Below, piece after piece: positions 47,281 to 59,207 of a stretch of DNA of 64,000 nucleotides (its first letter is position 1; the number at the start of each line of letters is the position of its first letter). The notes under the pieces were generated by a model, which had not been told where the DNA came from, searched no databases, and saw only the letters and a list, made by a program, of their open reading frames with translations. Both the position numbers and the translations under genes were made by a program. Origin of the DNA: Vandiemenella viatica (taxonomy: Eukaryota; Arthropoda; Insecta; Orthoptera; Morabidae); assembly GCA_031002005.1 (NCBI GenBank), contig CM061919.1, positions 174,017,121-174,081,120 on the forward strand. The letters are read 5' to 3'.

Positions 47281-47526
47281 CAGTGCCAGATCTAGGGGGT
47301 GGGGCCAACTGGGGTGTTTGCTCCAGGCAACAAGTTCAAGGAGGCGGTAAATGGCAAATTTGTGTAGTGGTGACACTCTTCTTTTTAGTGACGCCCCTGA
47401 GCAGAAATCTCAGGGGCATCAACCACAGAATAGGTTGATACTGTAATGGGTGGTAAATAAATGTTTGAAGGAGCATCAACCTCAAGATTTTGCCCTCATC
47501 TTGTAAAATTTGTAGACCCACCATTG
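47281..47526. mobile_element. hAT-like element (246 bp) with 8-bp target duplication
   Basis: TGATGACC flanks it exactly on both sides (47273-47280 and 47527-47534). The left end begins CAGTGCCAGATCTAGG. The right end, inverted, begins CAATGGTGGGTCTA, so the terminal repeats are short and imperfect. There is an internal inverted pair around CCCCTGAG. It has no transposase frame. Confidence 0.78.
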
Positions 47527-47534
47527 TGATGACC

Positions 47535-50500
47535 TTATATTATTCTCCATTAAAAGTAATCCTAATTTAATAGTGTCCCACCTTCCTCCCCAAAAAAAAT
47601 CATACTTTGTCTTAAACAATGACTACATTATAGGATTTCTTGTATAGAGAATTAATTAAAATTTAAGAGAAAGAAATTGTCCAAACAAGAAGAAAAACAA
47701 ACATGAAAGGTGCTCATACATTTACTATTTCTTAATTGTCACAACCATTTATTGATAGTTTATCTTCCAAGTCACCACTCAAAATTTAATGATTTAATAT
47801 ACTACAGAACGAAACTGAAAAATAGCTTCTGCAACTTTACTGAAAATTAAATGTGGATACATTTATAATGCTGGAAGCAAATAAGAAATGTTGCTCAAAA
47901 TACATAACAAAAATGTAACATGCCATAAAAGTGAATATTGGGATAATTGATCATAGATAGTAACAAAAATACACTTTCTCTTTTTCATTTAAGAAGATGC
48001 AAGCACAAAAGCATCTATATACAGAGGTTCTATTTTTTTTAAGATGCATTATATACACTTAAACAATTTCAAACCAAGCCTGATACTGTTAAATTGCTAG
48101 AACTTGGACTTATAGAGCCAATAAAACATGGGAAAAGAACAAAACTAAATACATTTTCTCAAAATAGATAACATTTTGTACTTCATGCAAATCTTCCACA
48201 AAGGAAAAAAAATAGGAACACTATGCATAATAGTAAAAGTATTATCACAACTTTCAAGCATAAGAACCCATTATGGACCCTAAAGCCAAGCATAGTTTGA
48301 AATTAAATTCTTACTCAACAAAACCGAACTAACACCAGTAATATACACATAAACCAGAATCAACAATATATCACAAATTTAACAAGCAGATTAAAATTAA
48401 GCTCTAAACTTAGTTAGAAATTGCAGTTATTTATGTGATCCACTGACTAACAGTTTTAAGTGACAGGAACAATTATAACTGTGTCATACAGTTAGGAAAG
48501 ACTCCAATACTTATTTACATTTCTGTTTCTGATGCTCCCACTCAGGAGTTGTGACCAAAAGCCAAAGAATAATATGCTATTGGCTTCATTTTAAGGTTTC
48601 ATTTCTATTCTGAGAAATAAGGAAAACTATCATGAGAATTGTGTTTCAATTAGCACTTAAACATTCTCCCCTCATATTTAAATGCCACAATGTATTTTTG
48701 ATGTGTGAGGTAAGGGGCAGGGTAAAACTTATCAGGGAGAAAGTATTTCTAGCAGAGAATCAACATATTTTAAATGCAGCAAGAAATGGCCATGAGAGAG
48801 ATTTTTCCTTGGAGGGGGTGAAGGGCTTTGTATATGCGGAGTCAATATTCATTGTACTTCAGGGTCTACATTGATATCAGTCTGCAGCATTTACATATAA
48901 TTCAACTGCGAAACGCAGGGATATAGTTTCAATAAAATCATCCATATAAAAACCAAGAGCAAAGTATTGTTTGGTTTGTGGTCTTAAATTTCACCTTAGT
49001 ATTATGAAAATCAAAACAAAATTTCCTTAACAAATAATTCTTTTCATGTTAATATAAATAACAAATAAATAATTATTTTAGATTTATTGAATTCTTTCTT
49101 ATATCTTGCTTTCAAAATCAGGTCCAACTGTTAAAATGTAATAAAATTATAATTCTTAATTAAACTAAGACATTTGAAATTATCACTATTATGCCACGTT
49201 TAATGGTACTGTGTTTCTTAACTGTGCTAGCATTAGACAATTTTTCCATCTTCTGCAAAGTAGTGTGATATATTCTTGTCAATGATACTGAAAGAATCCA
49301 TCACTTAATTCAACAAACTGCTGATGACCAATTTCTCTATTTTTAACATGATCACACTTCTGAATATCCTTTACTCACTGTGTAACCAAAGTAGTGTAAG
49401 AAGATTAAGTCATTACTTTTTTACCATTTGAACTAAGGAACTGCAATAATTTAAGAGAAGAGACCTAATTTCATCATTCCAGGGTAGTAGTAATAAAGAA
49501 GAAAAAAAAAAGTTTCTGAAGTAATAACAATCTTTAGTACACTATAAGAATTTATATTAGTTTGGAGGAGGACAGAGATGTAGAGACACTCAAACTAAAT
49601 CATTTTACCCCCAAATTAGAAAGAACTGAACTAAAAAACTAGTACAAATCAAGAGATATAATCAAAAGTGCCTAAGTATCACTCAACTTTTGTAAGAATG
49701 TAATGCAGTAAATTTTTACTTAAAATTTACTGCAGGTTCTGACAACTATTATATTTAACAACAAACCATTTTCAAAAAAGTCCTTATTGCTGCCTTTTTT
49801 AGGTGTGTATGTGTGTGTGTGTATGTGTACAAGTTTTTTTTATATATATACACCTATATAAAAATGCATATACCTTTGGAATTCCCAGTGAATATAGGAA
49901 GTTTAATAAATCATAATTAACTATGTCATGTGCCTTAGTCCAAGCTACTATAGCTCTTAACAAATTTTAAGTGCAATCTAAAAATAAAAAGCACCACAAT
50001 GTTCACTAAAACAAATCTCAGGAACTTTTTTCTTTAAGTTGACTAGTCACATACACCTGATTAAACAAATGTATATGACACTGATGGCAAGCCTATAAAC
50101 TGCCACCACCAACGAACCATATCTTACACCCTCACTTTAAAATTAAATAAAGCAAAGGCTAACTAACTATAACTACAGTAATAGTGAACTAATAGTACAG
50201 TAATCAATATAATAGTATCACATTTAACTGCTTCAGTAACACGCGTTTTCATTATTCTTTACATATGTAGCAGTTTCAAAAATTCTCACTCCACTTACTC
50301 AATAGTTAATAATACTGTGAATTAATCTCTACAACACAAAAATGTACATAACAGGATGACAACTTCAGGCAACTATCACATTAGAATCAATTATATTTTT
50401 ATACAATTTTTGCTTCATTTACTTTATAAAAATGTCTTTAGCAGAAGTGGAATGCTTCTGTTCAAGAATCTGTTACTCCATTTAACAATTCATGGAAATG

Positions 50501-52859
50501 CAAATATTCATTACAATATATATATATGGAAGATCAGTTCTTTTTGATATTGATATTTTTACCTACGTTTATAATTCGTGTACTTTGTGCACTGTATTCA
50601 CTCACTTGCAAGGACAATTTAGTATATTCATAGTTCACCGATTTGGATAGGCACAAAAGCATTTAATAAAAATAATAGCCATATCCTTATAGAGGTTGTA
50701 ATCAAGTCTATGACCTTTCATTCCTAAATTTATTTATCAGCCTGATACTTTAATATTAAAGCTTTATTATGTCTATGAGAAATATTAGTAGTTCAACACA
50801 TAGAAAGTCAGGAAAAAATAACATCTACTCATGATTTTTATGAAAATGGGGGTTGGGGGAAGGTGTGGACCTACAGTCTTTAGCATTTGTTATTTTAAAT
50901 CAGTAATGAAAATAAGAAAACAATTGATAAAAACAGTGAAAATTTCTTCATGTTTAATTTTCAGGAAATTGATAGGGGAAAAAAGGCATTAAGTGATCAG
51001 AAAGTCAAGAGTTGCGAGTTTCGATACCACATGTTTCTACAGCATCACAGAAGCTTTTACAAGTGGAGAATTGGGGGGGGGGGAATTGAAACTCTAAAAG
51101 CACTGCTAACCTATATTTCATATAACAAACCTAAATCTTATTACGGTACTCCATAAAAAATGAAAGTAAAAACTTTATCCACATTGTACATTGTTGCTAC
51201 TAATGACAGATGAAAAGTTATGGGAAAAAAATCAGGCTAACAAAGGAACAACTATGTCTTGTTAATAAACAGAGTAATGAATTTCTTGATGTTGATGTTT
51301 CTTTTTCTTCTTACTTTCTAGAAACAGAAAATTATAATGTAATCTCATTACAAGATTTGCACATACTTTTACTTTCACAAATGACAAACAATTAGAGATA
51401 ACTGAAAAAAATCACCACTCCTTTAACTTTTAAACCATAAATAAAAACAAATTAAGCCACAAAATTAGCTGCCCTCTTTATAAAGAATGAGATCATAATA
51501 TTATGCTACATGACCGTTAACAACTAGTAAAGCTATAAAATTATATCATAAACAATGATATAAAGACTTCAATACAATATCTCTGCTTTACCAAAGTTTG
51601 GTTTCTAAGATTTCTTAATAAAATTTTCTATCACAGTTCTCTGTAGTTGCCTGTATTTAATGGAATATATTTCTTAGGAAAAATAGTAATGTACTTCATA
51701 CATTTTATGTTACAAAAAAAGTGACTGCAGTCATCTGAAAAATTTAGGTTAAAATGTGAGATTTCTATTTAAATATATAAAATTAGAATCTTATGTATGG
51801 TCAGAAACATATGATGTACGTATATATTATTTTTTTTCTGATAAAAAAAATACCCTTACTCCTTGGAAATGAGTAAATACAGATGCCTACTGCCTAAAAG
51901 TGATTGCTAACGCGATACATCAACATTTGGTTGTTTAAGACCTCTCGTTTATACACCAAAACATGAGATCTTAAATGAATAAAGCACAATGCTTTGGAAA
52001 TTAGTTTCATTAATTCATACATATATAACAGTACATATTAATATATATCATCACATAAAGCACTTTTCATTTTAAATTCACATTGTGAATACTAAATATG
52101 CAGTTACTGTCACATGAAACTGTGGTGAACAAGCAACCTATGGTGAATTTTTGTACAAGTTCTATTCAGGCCTTGACAATTAAATTATTAAATTCACACC
52201 AGCCTACACATTTCCTAACAACTTGAACATTTTGGCCAAATTAAGCAGGTATACCATCTTCTACAACACTTAACTACATATCATAATTTTTCAGCAAGTG
52301 TATCTCAAAACATTTTACAAGCAATAAAATAAATAGTTTGCAAGAATCTGTCATCTGCATTCAGTGTGACTAAAAGGCGTGACCTCCCAAAGTGATCAGA
52401 ATAACCTGTGCATTCCCTAGTCCTATAGATAGATTTTCTAGAAAATAACTCTTCATCCAACCACAAGCACCAACTGAGCAGCAGAAAATATTTTTTCTTC
52501 CTTTCTTTTTCTACAATTTTAAATGACTAATGAATTTTAAAGCATTCTCGATGATTGGGTTAAACTGTTTCTACATCAAAACACCATTCACATACAATTT
52601 GTTCAAAATTTTTCTCATCTTAGATCGGGTTTGCCACAAGAATTGCCTGTACAATTCCAGCAATATTTTAACATATGCATATATCTACACACATACAACA
52701 ATTATATATGTATATATATATATATATATAGTTTTTAAAACTCTATCAAAATAACCATCAATCTATAGCTACATTGTGTAAACAACACATTCCCTGTATC
52801 AATGTTAAACTATGCAGAACAGTCACAGGGCACTTGGGAGTCAATAAATTTCCTTTTCA
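47535..52859 (-). other. AT-rich tract after the proximal terminal exon (3' UTR, then intron)
   Basis: The stop of the proximal isoform lies at 52860, so transcript 3' UTR must begin here, but no AATAAA on the minus strand stands out within the first kilobase. An ATTAAA variant lies near 51662-51657. The stretch holds a TA run near 52707-52730, a GT run near 49804-49830 and a poly-G near 51072. Over 5 kb I see no transposon, which contrasts with the rest of the introns and would fit a long 3' UTR. Confidence 0.4.
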
Positions 52860-53513
52860 TTATTGCTGTGGAGATTCCTCTTCAGTGTCGATGGGACTGG
52901 GTGACAGAAACTTTCTAACATACTTTGGATAATGTGTCTTTTCATGGGCCTTCAGAATGGTAGATCTAGAGAATGTCTTGCCGCACAATGAACAACGGAA
53001 AGGACGCTCTCCTGTATGAACCCGACAATGGTCTTTCATGTGGTGACGAAGCTTGAATGCTTTGCCGCAGAACTCACACTTGAAGGGTCGATCCCCCGTG
53101 TGGACGGGTAAATGTGTTATCAGTGAGCTAACATCAGGGAAGGATTTGCCGCAGAATTTGCATAGGACAACATTGGAGGAAGTACCAACTTCACCTAGAC
53201 CACTAGCAGAGAAGTCCAGCTCCATGGCAGAGTTCTCTTGAGGAAAAGGTGGTTCCAGTTTCTCGTGAGGTGGGGGACGGCCACCAAAGTGGCTCTCCAT
53301 GAGATTCAAAGGTTCCACCATACCTGCTGCCATGCTCACTAAAGGGTGCTGTTGGTGCATGTGCATCTGCTCACGAAATTTTAAAGTTTCCAAACTGTGT
53401 GAAAGTATATGCCGGGTCAGTTTACTCTGGTAGGGAAATGATGCCCCGCAATACATACATGAGAACAACCTTGGGGAGTGACTCTCAGGGGGTTCAGATG
53501 CCCCCATAGACTC
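52860..53513 (-). CDS. Proximal alternative terminal exon, four C2H2 zinc fingers
   Basis: The exon begins after TTTTGTTGCAG with GAG TCT ATG (phase 0) and ends in TAA at 52860, encoding 217 residues. One finger (FSCMYCGASF, completed by His-x3-His) lies near the start. A linker of about 70 residues rich in Met, Pro and Glu follows. A tight array of three fingers comes next: LCKFCGKSF, FKCEFCGKAF and FRCSLCGKTF, with TGDRPF and TGERPF linkers. The tail ends in SPIDTEEESPQQ. Joined to the BTB and linker exons it gives a protein of about 520 residues. Because it has its own stop and the acceptor phase equals that of the exon at 35407, the two must be alternatives and not consecutive. Confidence 0.92.
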   Translation of the reverse strand, partial: ESMGASEPPESHSPRLFSCMYCGASFPYQSKLTRHILSHSLETLKFREQMHMHQQHPLVSMAAGMVEPLNLMESHFGGRPPPHEKLEPPFPQENSAMELDFSASGLGEVGTSSNVVLCKFCGKSFPDVSSLITHLPVHTGDRPFKCEFCGKAFKLRHHMKDHCRVHTGERPFRCSLCGKTFSRSTILKAHEKTHYPKYVRKFLSPSPIDTEEESPQQ

Positions 53514-55275
53514 CTGCAACAAAACAAAAGAACATCAACTTCTTTTTTGCTTTAACTGCTTTATTACTAAACTTTTGGCTGATTTACAAAATTAAAAAAA
53601 AAATAATAACAAAATAAACAGAGCTCAAGAAGTTGACGCTCATTTTGTTTGGCAGCGAAGTTTTTGGGGTTGATTACAGGCAAGAGAGCCAGAATATTTT
53701 CATTTTATATCAATTGGTATAAATATTTACATCAAGAAAATACTAGTAAAATAAACAACAATAGCCAAAATTGAAGGTCAACTTCTTGACAGCAAGACAG
53801 TAAGATTAAAAACAACCATGCAAAATCAAGATACTAAACATATACACAAGTATTGGAAACAAAACAGTGAATTAGATTAACAACCCGATTTCTTTTATAT
53901 CTATACTACCAAAACAAATGCAAAACTAGGAGTAGAAAACAATAATTTACATCACAGTTTACTGTAGCACAGCTTTTGATAACACATGCAGGATGAATTA
54001 AAAGAAAATACCTTTTAGTTAATCCCTTCCTCTCAAATTTTCTCATAAAAGTGCTTGGCACAACTTGGTACATAATCAATTGAGAAATTTAAATCTCTTA
54101 CTAATTAAGTTAAGCCTGTCAACTTGTGCATTTATGAGTTGTTTTTAATGTGTATTTTTTGGCATTCAATTAACACTTTCAGGAAGCCCCAATTTACCCC
54201 AACTTACAATGGTAACCAAATACTTTGATTTAGTAATGTAATGAATATTACAATATAAGCAAACAAGAATGGTGAAACACATGTTAAAGTACATTAATGT
54301 ATTTTATTGTGATGTTTTCTTATTGAGTAAAATGGGATGAGTACTTTCTGAAGTGAGTCGAACAGCAATTTCACAAATGAATGGAAAAAATTATATAATA
54401 AGAAACCTTTAAAATTGGAAAGATAATATGAAAGTGAATTTATCTGCATAAAGTTTCACCACTGACCCTCCCTCCACCATCTATTTAGTGCATTTTGAGC
54501 ATAAAAAATTACAAGTGTAATAAAGTCATTGCAGAAGTCTCAGACACAATGATACATGATGATTTCTTATTACAGCAACTAGAAATGAATTTTAAGTGTC
54601 ACAAAATGTCTCGGGAGTGCAAATATTTTTCAACAAATTGGAAAACATTATAACAGAGCATTTATAATCCCACTGAAGTGGCTTGTAAGATGAGATTAAG
54701 TGACAAGAATGGATTTAAAAAATAATTTCAGAATAAATTATTCAAGTTGGATTGAATGTTTTGCTAACATCCATGAATACCTTAAAGTATTCATGGGTAA
54801 ATAGGTAGCAAAAGTGTTAGATTCTCTATTAGAAGACTGATTCAACAAGAAATAATAAGTGTGTAATAATTTGGAACCTGAGAAGGATTGAGAAAATTCT
54901 TATTTCAAGCTTACAGTAAACTGGCAAACTACTAGCAGCAGTAAGTGCTAGACTGTAATCTTACTAGCTTAAGAATGAAAATTGAACACTATGTTAACCA
55001 CATATAATTTATATTCTGAAATATAGGAAGAAATTTGCATTAAATAAGCTTATTTTGTATCCATGTATAGATGAACATCAGTGAAGGATGTTTAAAGACA
55101 ATCTCAAAGATTTATGTTTGATGGCTGAAGGTAACTGAAAATACAGCTGTATGATTGAAATCAGAATATGCAAACACCTTATTTCAGCACATAAAGAGAT
55201 CTATTCTGAAATATTGCACTGTACAAAACAATGTAGCCATTACATGGCACTTTTAAATGAAATAATAATAATTAT
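53514..55275 (-). other. Intron between linker and proximal terminal exon, repeat-poor part
   Basis: AT-rich with no recognised element. A perfect 10-bp hairpin, CCATGAATAC-6-GTATTCATGG, lies at 54771-54796. Confidence 0.5.
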
Positions 55276-55716
55276 AAGGAAAGGGAAAATGACTCATCAT
55301 TGAAAGCTGCAATGAGTGAAAAACATGTATGATGAGCACTAGAACACACAATATTTCAGTTTCACACCTTATTCATGTCATATGGTTCTGGAGGTGTGCA
55401 CACACTGAAGTTTAACACATGACTAAGTGAATTATCAATATGTTGGGAGAAACTGAGAGGTTATATATAAATATGTATATCACCATCTGGTTAAACGTAT
55501 TTTTATATAGCATCTCAGTTTCTCCTGAACATATCGATAATGCACTCAGTCATATGTTAAACTTCGGCATGTGCACACCTCCCGAACCACATGACTTGTT
55601 TCCTACAGCATAAGATGTGAAACTGATATATTGTGAATTTTAGTGTTCGTTATAAATGCTTTTCACTCATCGCAGCCTTCAACTTTGGTGAGTTATGAGT
55701 CATTTTTGCTTTCCTT
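55276..55716. mobile_element. Foldback element, about 441 bp
   Basis: The two arms (about 55276-55490 and 55510-55716) are inverted copies with mismatches. Tips read AAGGAAAG. Then come AATGACTCAT, a GAAAGCTGCAATGAGTGAAAA-type word, an ACAATATTTCAGTTTCACA box, GGTTCTGGAGGTGTGCACA and GAGAAACTGAGA near the centre. The words GGTTC..GAGGTG and the CTTATTCATGT stretch are shared with the foldback at 29174-30122. It has no coding content and lies in the intron between the linker and proximal terminal exons. Confidence 0.78.
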
Positions 55717-56497
55717 GTGATGTATAGTGCCTAAAGCAGTTTCCTTTTTTCTAGTTTCAATAATAATAATAATAGTGACACTAGTAGTGTTTCAGTGCCC
55801 TGTGGAGGTTAATCCAGATATAGCAACAGTATGTTTAAAGAGGGCATTCAGTTTAATATCCAGTGAAAAAAAAAAAAAAATCAAGAGCTTTAGCATAAAA
55901 CCATTGCAAAAAGTAAAGTTGACAGAGGTGCTGGACAAATTACGCGCATGTTTAGATTCCAGTTAGATGTGTTACCAGTGAGTTACCAGAACACTTTACA
56001 ACAGTGGTAATACGGTAAAGATAGATCAACAGCAGAATTACTAATTTAAAAAATGTACAAAAACAAATACAAAAATACAGTGACATGCGAGAAAACTGAT
56101 AGTAGCAAAAGCAAGTGAACACAATATTAAACTGTATTCCTTTGATGAGATATTTATTTTGAACATACAAACATTTAAAGTAAACTTGAGCATGCAAAGA
56201 ACAATAGAGATATAAAACGAATGTTTCCTATTAGACGAGGCTTGTAAAACCCTCTCAATATCCAAAATTAAAGCATGTCATCGACAGTTTCTATAATAGA
56301 TAACACTGAATACACAATAAACAAACATTCTTCCCTTAATTAACAGCAATTATACCCACATTAAAATCTCTTCTCAGTCAAGTTTGTTATGTGTAGTATT
56401 CAGAGTTTGATTCACTTTTTATAGCAAAACTGGAACATGCATATGTAAAAAAAATTGTAATTAGGAAACATAAGAAAAATTAGCCTTGACTACTTAC

Positions 56498-56593
56498 CAG
56501 ATCATGTGGATGCCTATAATCAGAGGAACTCTCTCCTGTGGTACTTTTGTCATCACCAGTACTTCTATCCCAGTCTACTTCCTTCTTGAGCGA
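56498..56593 (-). CDS. Small linker exon (32 codons) of the BTB zinc-finger gene
   Basis: The exon lies between TCTTATGCAG and CTG|GTAAGT and is 96 bases long. It is read in phase 0 from the BTB exon as SLKKEVDWDR, then a Ser/Thr/Asp-rich stretch, and ends HPHDL. It has no domain. SLKKEVDW looks like a Lys-Glu linker (LKKE fits the sumoylation consensus psi-K-x-E). Because both sides are phase 0 it can be kept or skipped without breaking the frame. The frame, length and splice sites all agree, though no transcript confirms it. Confidence 0.82.
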
Positions 56594-57029
56594 CTGCATA
56601 AGAGATAACAAAATGTGTCATTTGAATTATTTGTAAAATACACTCTTTAGTTAATTTAATTAAAAGTGTCCTTAAGGCTATTTACACAAACTGCATAAAG
56701 TTTAAAAATCTGTATTTCTAAATCATTAAACAGATATTCAAACTAATCATAACAGTAAATTAAATCCAGGATATAGATATACTCCAAAAATACCACAAAT
56801 ATTGTTATGCAGAGATCATATCAATTTAGAGTCTAAACAGTTTTTTCCTAGCAATTGTGGTTAGGTTGGAATGTGACAACATCTTGTAGCGCAGTATTTA
56901 CATACAACAAAAACAACAGATTTCCTCAATTGATTCAGTATGGCAGGATATATCAACTATCACATGATGCAAAATTTTTTTGTTACTGCAAATTTCTTGT
57001 AACGATGGAGAGAAGCTGAAATATCAAGA
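56594..57029. other. Intronic spacer, nothing recognised
   Basis: AT-rich, no supported feature. Confidence 0.4.
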
Positions 57030-57235
57030 ACAAATTACAACAAAGGAATTAACCGAGATTTAAAGAGAGGAGGCTTGTAGGAAGACCGAGGGACAGATGG
57101 GTTAAAGGTGTTAAGGAATGTGTGGAAGAAAGAGGAGGACATTGGGTAATAGTGGTTAGACAGGAAGCACTGGTGAGGCTTTTGTTCCCAGCAGATCCAG
57201 CCAGCATCTAGAAGCCGTGCTAGAAGTATTAATTT
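57030..57235 (+). pseudogene. LINE 3' tail fragment
   Basis: The words GGAGGCTTGTAGGAAGACCG and GTTAAGGAATGTGTGGAAGA and the downstream CCAGCAGATCCAGCCAG match the 3' ends of the remnants at 8195-8240 and 22010-22150. They correspond to the GRPRDRWVKxVKECVEERG C-terminus of that reverse transcriptase family. The rest of the element is absent. Confidence 0.55.
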
Positions 57236-57653
57236 TGTAGCTCTGGCAGCTCTTACAGTTGAGCGACATTCATATTTTGGAATATTTAATTTGTGGGAAA
57301 TTTTTATAAAATGTGAGTGAGGAATATGAAGAAGAAATTATACTAAAGCAATTAGTGCAAGTTACAAGAGTTTAGTGCCATTTTTTGATAGGTAAAAGTT
57401 GTGCCTGAAGATTTCATAAAATGTCATGCTTTTTATCAGTTGAGACACCATACAATAGAAATTGCACAACAAATAAAGCAAGTATTCATGTTATGAAAAA
57501 GCGCATGAAAGATTTCTGTACACAAATCCTTACTGAAGTATTCAAAGTTGGGGGGTTCAAATTGGTACCACACCATTTAAATGTGAAGAAACAAGATACC
57601 TAAACAATTTTTATATATTGGATAATGGAAACAAAGAAACTGCCGCGAGGCAC

Positions 57654-58045
57654 TGAAAATAAGATAGGATAGGGAAAAATAAACAGATACCAGTCACTTA
57701 CCACAGATGAAGGCAGGAGGGCGAGAGGAACACGTAAAAATACAAAAACATAAACAAATTGCACAATATTTCGACACAAGTCTTAGTCATGTGGGAAGTG
57801 AGACATATGGCAGGGGGAAAGATGTGGTCACATCCCAATCCCATGAGTTCATGTGGCGAGTTGGGATGTGACCACATCTTTCCCCCTGCAATATGTCTCG
57901 CTTCCCACATGATTAAGACTTATGTCAAAATATTGTGCAGTTTGTTTATGTTTTTGTATTTTTACGTGTTTGTCTCACCCTCCTGCCTTCATCTGTGGTA
58001 AGTGATGGGTATCTGTTTACTTTTCCCTATCCTATCTTATTTTCA
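57654..58045. mobile_element. Foldback element, 392 bp, near-perfect arms
   Basis: Left arm about 57654-57838 and right arm about 57858-58045 are inverted copies. Tips are TGAAAATAAGATAGGATAGG. Then come CACTTACCACAGATGAAGGC, an ACAATATTTYGACA box, a CATGTGGGAAG word and a GGGGGAAAGATGTGGTCACA word next to a short central loop. Of the four foldbacks in the window this one has the best paired arms, so it may be the youngest. RNA or single-stranded DNA from it would form a long hairpin. It contains no gene. Two overlapping short frames across it are consequences of the palindrome. Confidence 0.85.
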
Positions 58046-58515
58046 ATTTTGATATATGAAAGAATAGGTAAAGAAACACCATTCACTATAGATAAAGTGG
58101 GGGAGCATGAAGAAATAAAAGCATTTTCATGGTCTCTACTATTGTAACTTATATGTATAAGATCTAAGACAGAAGAGACAATATTGGCTATCAATAAACA
58201 GAATAATTACATTAATGTAATATGTAATTCCCTATGTTGCCAAAGATCATTAATGTTTTCTCAAGCCACTAAACAATTATGTCATTTGACACTCTTAAGC
58301 TGTGAACTGAAAGCAAGTTACAATCAACTGCTGCCTTGATGGCCCTAATTTGGTTTCACCAGAGTCCCATTTGCAATCAATTTACAAGATTTCTTTTGGG
58401 TCATATGTTATTCCCACTGTATTTCACCCATACAGGCACTTCCCTATTTTATGTTACCACTCCCACATGACATGGATGAAGGGTTGGATTTTAAGAGACA
58501 AGATAGTTGAACGAT
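58046..58515. other. Intronic spacer, nothing recognised
   Basis: No supported feature. Confidence 0.4.
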
Positions 58516-58528
58516 TTAAGTATGAAAA

Positions 58529-58585
58529 CTGTTGTTGTTGTTATTTGGATTTTAGGGCACGTCGACGACGGGGTCATTAGCGCCC
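58529..58585 (-). mobile_element. 57-bp SINE/LINE 3'-tail insertion with 13-bp target duplication
   Basis: TTAAGTATGAAAA occurs on both sides (58516-58528 and 58586-58598). The insert on the minus strand begins GGGCGCTAATGACCCCGTCG and ends with a CAA-repeat tail. It matches the insert at 21942-21992 and resembles the tail domain of the full SINEs (a CTCTAAAGACC..CGTTGT-like block). It is thus an extremely 5'-truncated retroposon copy. Confidence 0.88.
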
Positions 58586-58598
58586 TTAAGTATGAAAA

Positions 58599-59205
58599 GA
58601 CCTGACCAGTTGCAGTACACAGTTGGAGAAGATTCTGGATGAGAAAAGATGTTACATTCACTAACACACCCGGTAAGCTGTAATGGAAAATCGAAGATTT
58701 TCCTTGAAATTAAAGTATTAAAATAAGTGTAAAAATCTGGCTATGTCATGAAATTTTCGAAGGAAAAATGTTTGCAGTTTAAGCCACTATGCGATTTTAC
58801 AGCTAGAGAACAAAAATCTAATAACCAAATGATATGAAAGCAGAATCTACTGATTTCACCTAAAAAAAGATGTAATTATTAAACATTGCTCTTTTTAAAA
58901 GATTGTGCACTTACATATTAAAAAATTGGTTACAAAGTCTATCATATAACAACATATTTCAGTTGTGTAACATGCACGCATCCATTATCATTTTGGTTTA
59001 TCCTAGGCTTTACCATAATTTTTGTGGTCAGACAAATATTTGATAGTAGTTTTATAAATTTTTCCAATACATCTACCTTATTAAGAAAAATAAGACTATT
59101 CAATGTAAGCAATCACTCTACCAACCAAAATCTACAAATTAAACAATATTTTTATGATACCTAGCTCAGATGCTTATTTTATTTCGACTACAGCCACTTG
59201 GTGTA
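58599..59205. other. Intronic spacer, nothing recognised
   Basis: AT-rich, no supported feature. Confidence 0.4.
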
Positions 59206-59207
59206 TA

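Noticed and set aside
57698..58001. Two similar short proteins on opposite strands (70 and 80 codons)
   Set aside because: They are the same sequence read from the two arms of a palindromic foldback element.
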